Assembly (NCBI GenBank): GCA_012032065.1
Contig: JAAURV010000071.1
Span: forward strand, 1 to 11,118
Origin: Hyphomicrobiales bacterium
Lineage (GTDB): Bacteria; Pseudomonadota; Alphaproteobacteria; Rhizobiales; Aestuariivirgaceae
Direction: 5' to 3'
DNA: 11,118 bases
Within the stretch, counting starts at the first letter, position 1; the number at the start of each line of letters is the position of its first letter. This document shows, in pieces, positions 7,617-11,118 of this stretch. The notes under the pieces were generated by a model. That model did not search any database and had not been told where the DNA came from. It worked only from the letters and a program-made list of their open reading frames with translations. The position numbers were made by a program, and so were the translations under genes.

Positions 7617-7966
7617 ATGCGCAAAGCAATCGTACTTTTGCCATTTCTTCTGATGCCGCTCGTAGCGGAGGCTGAAGAACGCAAATTGGGCAGCCCGGAA
7701 ATCCGCGCGCACTTGCCGACCATGTTTTCGGTGGCACGGACGAGAACGGCAATCCTTGGTCGCAGATATTCCAGAGGACCGGCGCAACTTTCTATATGCA
7801 GGGCGCATCAGTCTCCAACGGGCTCTGGGACATCCGCGGGGATCAATACTGCTCGCAGTGGCCTCCAAGCCAGACCTGGTCCTGCTACGATGTGGTCGAG
7901 GATGACGGCTCCGTCGTGTTCATCTCGTCTTCAGGCAACCGGTATCCTTCCCGCCGGCAGAACTAA
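7617..7966 (+). CDS. Small secreted protein of unknown function, frameshifted
   Basis: I do not recognise the family. The ATG at 7617 opens a signal peptide (MRKAIVLLPFLLMPLVAEA, cleavage likely before EERK), then KLGSPEIRAHLP. From 7718 the sensible reading moves to another frame: DHVFGGTDENGNPWSQ, then a Cys/Trp-rich core with GLWDIRGDQYCSQWPPSQ and TWSCYDV, ending at TAA 7964-7966. The switch is explained by one missing base at about 7716-7718, in CCGAC where CCGGAC would keep frame. The repaired product is 116 residues. The two cysteines around WPP could form a disulfide in the periplasm. The upstream frame continues to 8003 but gives an Arg/Ser/Pro-rich tail unlike a real protein. The ribosome binding site is weak. 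It may be a decayed gene or a sequencing error. Confidence 0.65.
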
Positions 7967-8043
7967 CAGAAAGACGCTGTTCAAGCCCCAAGCCTTCCGC
8001 TAAACGCAGCCTCCGTTTTCGACTTTCCGCAAGAGGGGGTGAG

Positions 8044-9474
8044 ATGAGCAACTGGCCAACGCAAGCCAAGTGGGATGGTCCGATCGTCATGGTGGGCTTC
8101 GGTTCGATCGGCCGGGGCACGCTTCCGCTCATCCTGCGCCACATTGCCTGCGACCACTCGAGGATCACCATCATCGATCCTTCGGACGCCTCGAAGCACA
8201 TTGCCGACAAGCACGGCATCCGCTTCCTCAAGGAAGGCCTCACGCGCGGAAATTACAGAAAGATGTTGAAGCCTCTCCTGACCGCCGGACCAGGCCCGGC
8301 GTTCGTGGTCAATCTGTCGGTCGATGTGGGCTCGCTCGACATCATGCGCCTCGCGGACGAAACCAACGCGCTTTACATCGACACCGTCATCGAACCGTGG
8401 CCAGGCTTCTATTACAACAGCAAGCTCGACAACGCCGCGCGCTCCAACTACGTCATGCGCGAAGGCCTGCTGGCCTTGAAGCGCAAGCTAGGCAGCGGGC
8501 CTACGGCTGTATCCTGTTGCGGCGCCAATCCCGGCATGGTGTCGTGGTTCGTCAAACAGGCGCTGGTCGATATCGCGCGGGATACAAGGCTTAAGTTTCA
8601 GCATCCGGAATCGCGCGAGGATTGGGCGCTGCTTATGCAACGGCTTGGCGTCAAGGGCATTCACATCGCCGAGCGCGATACGCAGCGCGCTAAGTCTCCC
8701 AAGCCGCTCGATTGTTTCATCAACACCTGGTCGGTCGAAGGCTTCATTTCGGAAGGCCTGCAGCCGGCGGAACTTGGCTGGGGCACGCATGAGAAGAGAC
8801 TTCCTCCAGAAGGCCGCCGCCACAAGAGCGGCAGCGGCGCCGCCATCTATCTGGAGCGTCCCGGCGCAAATACACGCGTACTGAGCTGGGTGCCGACTGC
8901 CGGACCGCAGTTCGGCTTCCTCGTCACCCACAACGAAGCCATATCGATTGCCGACTACTTCACCGTGCGCAAGGGAGCCAAAGCGGTGTATCGCCCGACC
9001 TGCCATTACGCCTATCACCCCTCAAATGATGCGGTTCTTTCCTGGCACGAGATGCTGGGTGCGGGCGGCAAGCGTCAGTCGCAAAACCACATTCTCGAAG
9101 AGGACGAAATCGTCGACGGCATGGATGAGTTGGGCGTGCTGCTCTACGGGCACAAAAAGAACGCTTACTGGTACGGCTCGCAGCTCTCGATCGACGAAGC
9201 GCGGAAGCTCGCGCCCTACCAGAACGCCACCGGCATGCAAGTGACCTCCGCGGTGCTGGCCGGCATGGTCTGGGCCATCGAGAACCCGGATGCCGGCATC
9301 GTCGAGACCGACGAAATGGATTACCGCCGCTGCCTCGAAGTGCAGAAGCCGTACCTTGGGCCAGTCACCGGCGTCTACACCAAGTGGACGCCGCTCGATA
9401 GCCACGGCAGTCTCTTCAAAGAGGGCCTGGACAAGCGCGACCCCTGGCAATTTTCGAACATACTCGTGCGCTAA
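8044..9474 (+). CDS. hss: Homospermidine synthase
   Basis: This cytoplasmic NAD-dependent enzyme (EC 2.5.1.44) condenses two putrescine molecules to sym-homospermidine and releases ammonia, the main polyamine route in many Hyphomicrobiales. The 476-residue protein has the expected length. A Rossmann dinucleotide motif, GFGSIG (18-23), lies in IVMVGFGSIGRG near the N-terminus, typical of the saccharopine-dehydrogenase-like fold. The residues I recall as lining the active site of the Blastochloris viridis enzyme fall at the same numbers here: D94, E117, N162, E210, W229, E237 and H296. That points to an intact, gap-free homologue. The start is supported by GAGGGGGTGAG immediately before the ATG. 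The upstream gap (7967-8043) shows no terminator, and a yejA-like gene follows 36 bp downstream in the same direction, so the two may be co-transcribed. Confidence 0.96.
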   Translation: MSNWPTQAKWDGPIVMVGFGSIGRGTLPLILRHIACDHSRITIIDPSDASKHIADKHGIRFLKEGLTRGNYRKMLKPLLTAGPGPAFVVNLSVDVGSLDIMRLADETNALYIDTVIEPWPGFYYNSKLDNAARSNYVMREGLLALKRKLGSGPTAVSCCGANPGMVSWFVKQALVDIARDTRLKFQHPESREDWALLMQRLGVKGIHIAERDTQRAKSPKPLDCFINTWSVEGFISEGLQPAELGWGTHEKRLPPEGRRHKSGSGAAIYLERPGANTRVLSWVPTAGPQFGFLVTHNEAISIADYFTVRKGAKAVYRPTCHYAYHPSNDAVLSWHEMLGAGGKRQSQNHILEEDEIVDGMDELGVLLYGHKKNAYWYGSQLSIDEARKLAPYQNATGMQVTSAVLAGMVWAIENPDAGIVETDEMDYRRCLEVQKPYLGPVTGVYTKWTPLDSHGSLFKEGLDKRDPWQFSNILVR

Positions 9475-9483
9475 ACACCGCAT

Positions 9484-9497
9484 CCCGCGAAAGCGGG
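9484..9497 (+). repeat. GAAA-capped palindromic hairpin in the hss-yejA gap
   Basis: CCCGC (9484-9488) and GCGGG (9493-9497) form a perfect 5-bp stem capped by GAAA, a GNRA tetraloop. It sits 9 nt after the hss stop and 13 nt before the next ATG, directly against that gene's AAGG ribosome binding site (9499-9502). The same core recurs, from general knowledge, in short palindromic repeats of alphaproteobacterial genomes. It could instead act as an mRNA processing or translation element. There is no T-run, so termination is unlikely. Confidence 0.5.
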
Positions 9498-9510
9498 TAA
9501 GGTGCCGCGC

Positions 9511-11118
9511 ATGAAATTGATTCGATACCTCTGGGCGCTTTCCGCCGCCCTTCTCTTGGCGGTTACACTTGTCCATGCCGAGCCCCGGCACGGCATCGCA
9601 ATGCATGGCGAACCGGCGTTGCCGCCGGATTTCAAGAACTTCCCCTATGCCAACCCGGACGCGCCGCAGGGCGGCATTCTGCGGCAGGCGATCACCGGAA
9701 GTTTTGACTCGGTCAACCCGTTCGTTGTGAAAGGCCAGAAGGCGACAGGCGTCAACGTCTACGTCTACGAGTCGCTGATGACTCGCAATTGGGCGGAACC
9801 ATTCGCGCTCTATTGCCATATCTGCGAGACCATCGATGTATCCGGCGACCGCCAGACATTCACGTTCAAGCTGAGGCCGGAAGCAAAGTTTTCAGACGGC
9901 AAACCCGTCACCTCGGCCGATGTCGCCTTTACAGTCAACCTGCTGCGCGAGAAGGCGCTTCCGCGGTATCGGAACACGCCATCGGCGGTAGAGTCCGTCG
10001 AAACGCCCGATCCGCTCACTGTGATCTTCAAGCAGACCGGCGGCAATCGCGAGCTTCCACTTCTCGTCGGTTTCCTGCCGATCTTGCCAAAACACTACTG
10101 GGAAGGAAGGGACTTCGAGGCGACCACATTCGATCCCATCGTCGGTTCCGGCCCCTACACAATCGGTACGATCAAGCCGGGGGAAACGATCGTCTACAAG
10201 CGAAACAGGGACTGGTGGGCCAACGGAAGGCCGGAATCGAGAGGCTTCTGGAATTTCGACGAAGTCCGCTTCGAGTACTATCGCGATGCGAACGCGACGT
10301 TCGAAGCCTTCAAGGGCGGCCTGGCCGATGCGCGCATTGAAAGCGATCCGGTGAAATGGTCTTCCGGCTATGATTTTCCGGCGGTCAAGGAAGGTAAAGT
10401 CATCCTCGAAACGGTCACCGCCAAATCGCCGGCGTCGGCCTCCGGACTGATTTTCAATACTCGCCGCGACATCTTCAAGGACAAGCGTGTACGGGAGGCA
10501 CTGGTCCAGGCCTTCGATTTCGAATGGGCGAACGCCAATCTCTTCGCCAATGCGTTTCGCCGTACACATGGATATTTCTCAGGCTCTGAACTCTCGTCGA
10601 AAGGAATACCTGCAAGCGATGCGGAGCTCGCCATCCTCGGCGGCGCTGCGGCAACGCTTCACCCGGCGATCCTCGATGGAACCTATGCCTTGCCGGTGAC
10701 GGATGGTTCAGGCCAGGACCGTAAGGTGATGCGCAAGGCCGTGCAGTTGCTTGCTGCAGCAGGCTACAAGCAGTCAGACGGCAGGATGGTCGACAGCGCG
10801 GGCACGCCCTTGAGTTTCACCCTCGCCATCCTGACCAGAGAACAGGAGAAAATCGCGCTTCACTATCAGCGGGCACTTCAACTGATGGGCATCGACATGC
10901 AACTCCGCCTGCTCGACAGCCCGCAGTTCACGCGCATCACCAGCGAATTCGATTTCGACATTGTGCCGTTCTCGGTATTCAACTCGCTCTCGCCTGGCAA
11001 CGAACAGAGGAATTTGTGGCATTCGGCCACCCGCGATGTGCCGGGCTCGCGCAATCTCGCCGGCGTCGCCGATCCCACAATTGACGCCGCCATCGACGCG
11101 CTCCTGAAAGCGAATACA
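9511..11118 (+). CDS. yejA: Periplasmic oligopeptide-binding protein, YejA-like (partial, C-terminus off the window)
   Basis: This is the substrate-binding component of a dipeptide/oligopeptide ABC importer (SBP_bac_5 family). The 536 codons seen are open with no frameshift. At the family's usual 600 or so residues, less than a fifth is missing. Residues 1-23 form a Sec signal peptide ending VHA. The mature N-terminus has HGIAMHGEPALPPDFKNFPY and NPDAPQGG, the hallmark of the YejA subgroup. The domain then shows ESLMTRN, RPEAKFSDGKPVTSADV (about 120-136), VGSGPYTIG and YDFPAVKEGKV. The ATG at 9511 is preceded by AAGG at 9499-9502, and a GAAA hairpin stands just upstream. The permease and ATPase genes (yejB, yejE, yejF) would be expected beyond the right edge. 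In enteric bacteria YejABEF imports microcin C and peptides; the substrate here is unknown. Confidence 0.88.
   Translation, partial: MKLIRYLWALSAALLLAVTLVHAEPRHGIAMHGEPALPPDFKNFPYANPDAPQGGILRQAITGSFDSVNPFVVKGQKATGVNVYVYESLMTRNWAEPFALYCHICETIDVSGDRQTFTFKLRPEAKFSDGKPVTSADVAFTVNLLREKALPRYRNTPSAVESVETPDPLTVIFKQTGGNRELPLLVGFLPILPKHYWEGRDFEATTFDPIVGSGPYTIGTIKPGETIVYKRNRDWWANGRPESRGFWNFDEVRFEYYRDANATFEAFKGGLADARIESDPVKWSSGYDFPAVKEGKVILETVTAKSPASASGLIFNTRRDIFKDKRVREALVQAFDFEWANANLFANAFRRTHGYFSGSELSSKGIPASDAELAILGGAAATLHPAILDGTYALPVTDGSGQDRKVMRKAVQLLAAAGYKQSDGRMVDSAGTPLSFTLAILTREQEKIALHYQRALQLMGIDMQLRLLDSPQFTRITSEFDFDIVPFSVFNSLSPGNEQRNLWHSATRDVPGSRNLAGVADPTIDAAIDALLKANT

Noticed and set aside
7967..8003. 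Tail of the upstream frame of the secreted protein, continuing to 8003
   Set aside because: The Arg/Ser/Pro-rich residues after the frameshift do not look like protein, while the alternative frame ending at 7966 is coherent.
9022..9819. 265-codon minus-strand frame across the hss-yejA junction
   Set aside because: It overlaps two well-supported plus-strand genes and shows no recognisable domain.
1..11118. Mobile element, prophage, defence system or CRISPR array
   Set aside because: No transposase, integrase, repeat-spacer pattern, tRNA gene or compositional break was seen.

Overview
The window is high-GC DNA that reads like an alphaproteobacterial chromosome, most likely from the order Hyphomicrobiales. 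Four things support this: a ParE of alphaproteobacterial type, a full-length homospermidine synthase of the Blastochloris viridis type, a YejA-like periplasmic binding protein, and a GTGA-overlapping tctCBA operon. The taxon is inferred from the appearance of the proteins, not from a database search. No RNA gene, CRISPR array, transposon or integrase was found. This is mostly housekeeping and transport content.

Positions 1-2643 run on the minus strand. In transcription order they hold a small hypothetical protein with an N-terminal membrane segment, then parE (topoisomerase IV subunit B), then an alpha/beta hydrolase that starts on a TTG overlapping the parE stop and leaves the window at base 1. 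parE carries a one-base frameshift at positions 999-1001 that splits it between the ATPase/transducer part and the TOPRIM part.

Positions 2644-2826 are a divergent promoter region. The plus-strand tctC-tctB-tctA operon follows (2827-5719). It is a tripartite tricarboxylate transporter whose three genes are joined by two 4-bp GTGA stop/start overlaps, and a hairpin lies just after tctA.

Positions 5845-7517 hold a divergent Amt-family ammonium transporter and a 72-residue single-pass membrane protein, closed by a strong intrinsic terminator at 7542-7574. A small secreted protein of unknown function follows (7617-7966). It is also broken by a one-base frameshift, near 7717.

Positions 8044-9474 encode homospermidine synthase, which condenses two putrescines and releases ammonia. 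A 36-bp gap with a GAAA-capped hairpin separates it from a yejA-like oligopeptide-binding protein that runs off the right edge.

The points most worth following up are three. The first is the Amt plus small membrane protein pair, which has no adjacent PII gene and an altered Amt C-terminal regulatory tail. The second is its position near an ammonia-releasing polyamine enzyme. The third is the pair of single-base frameshifts, one in an essential gene, which suggests base-level assembly errors more than real gene decay. Nothing in the window clearly qualifies as a wholly new system.
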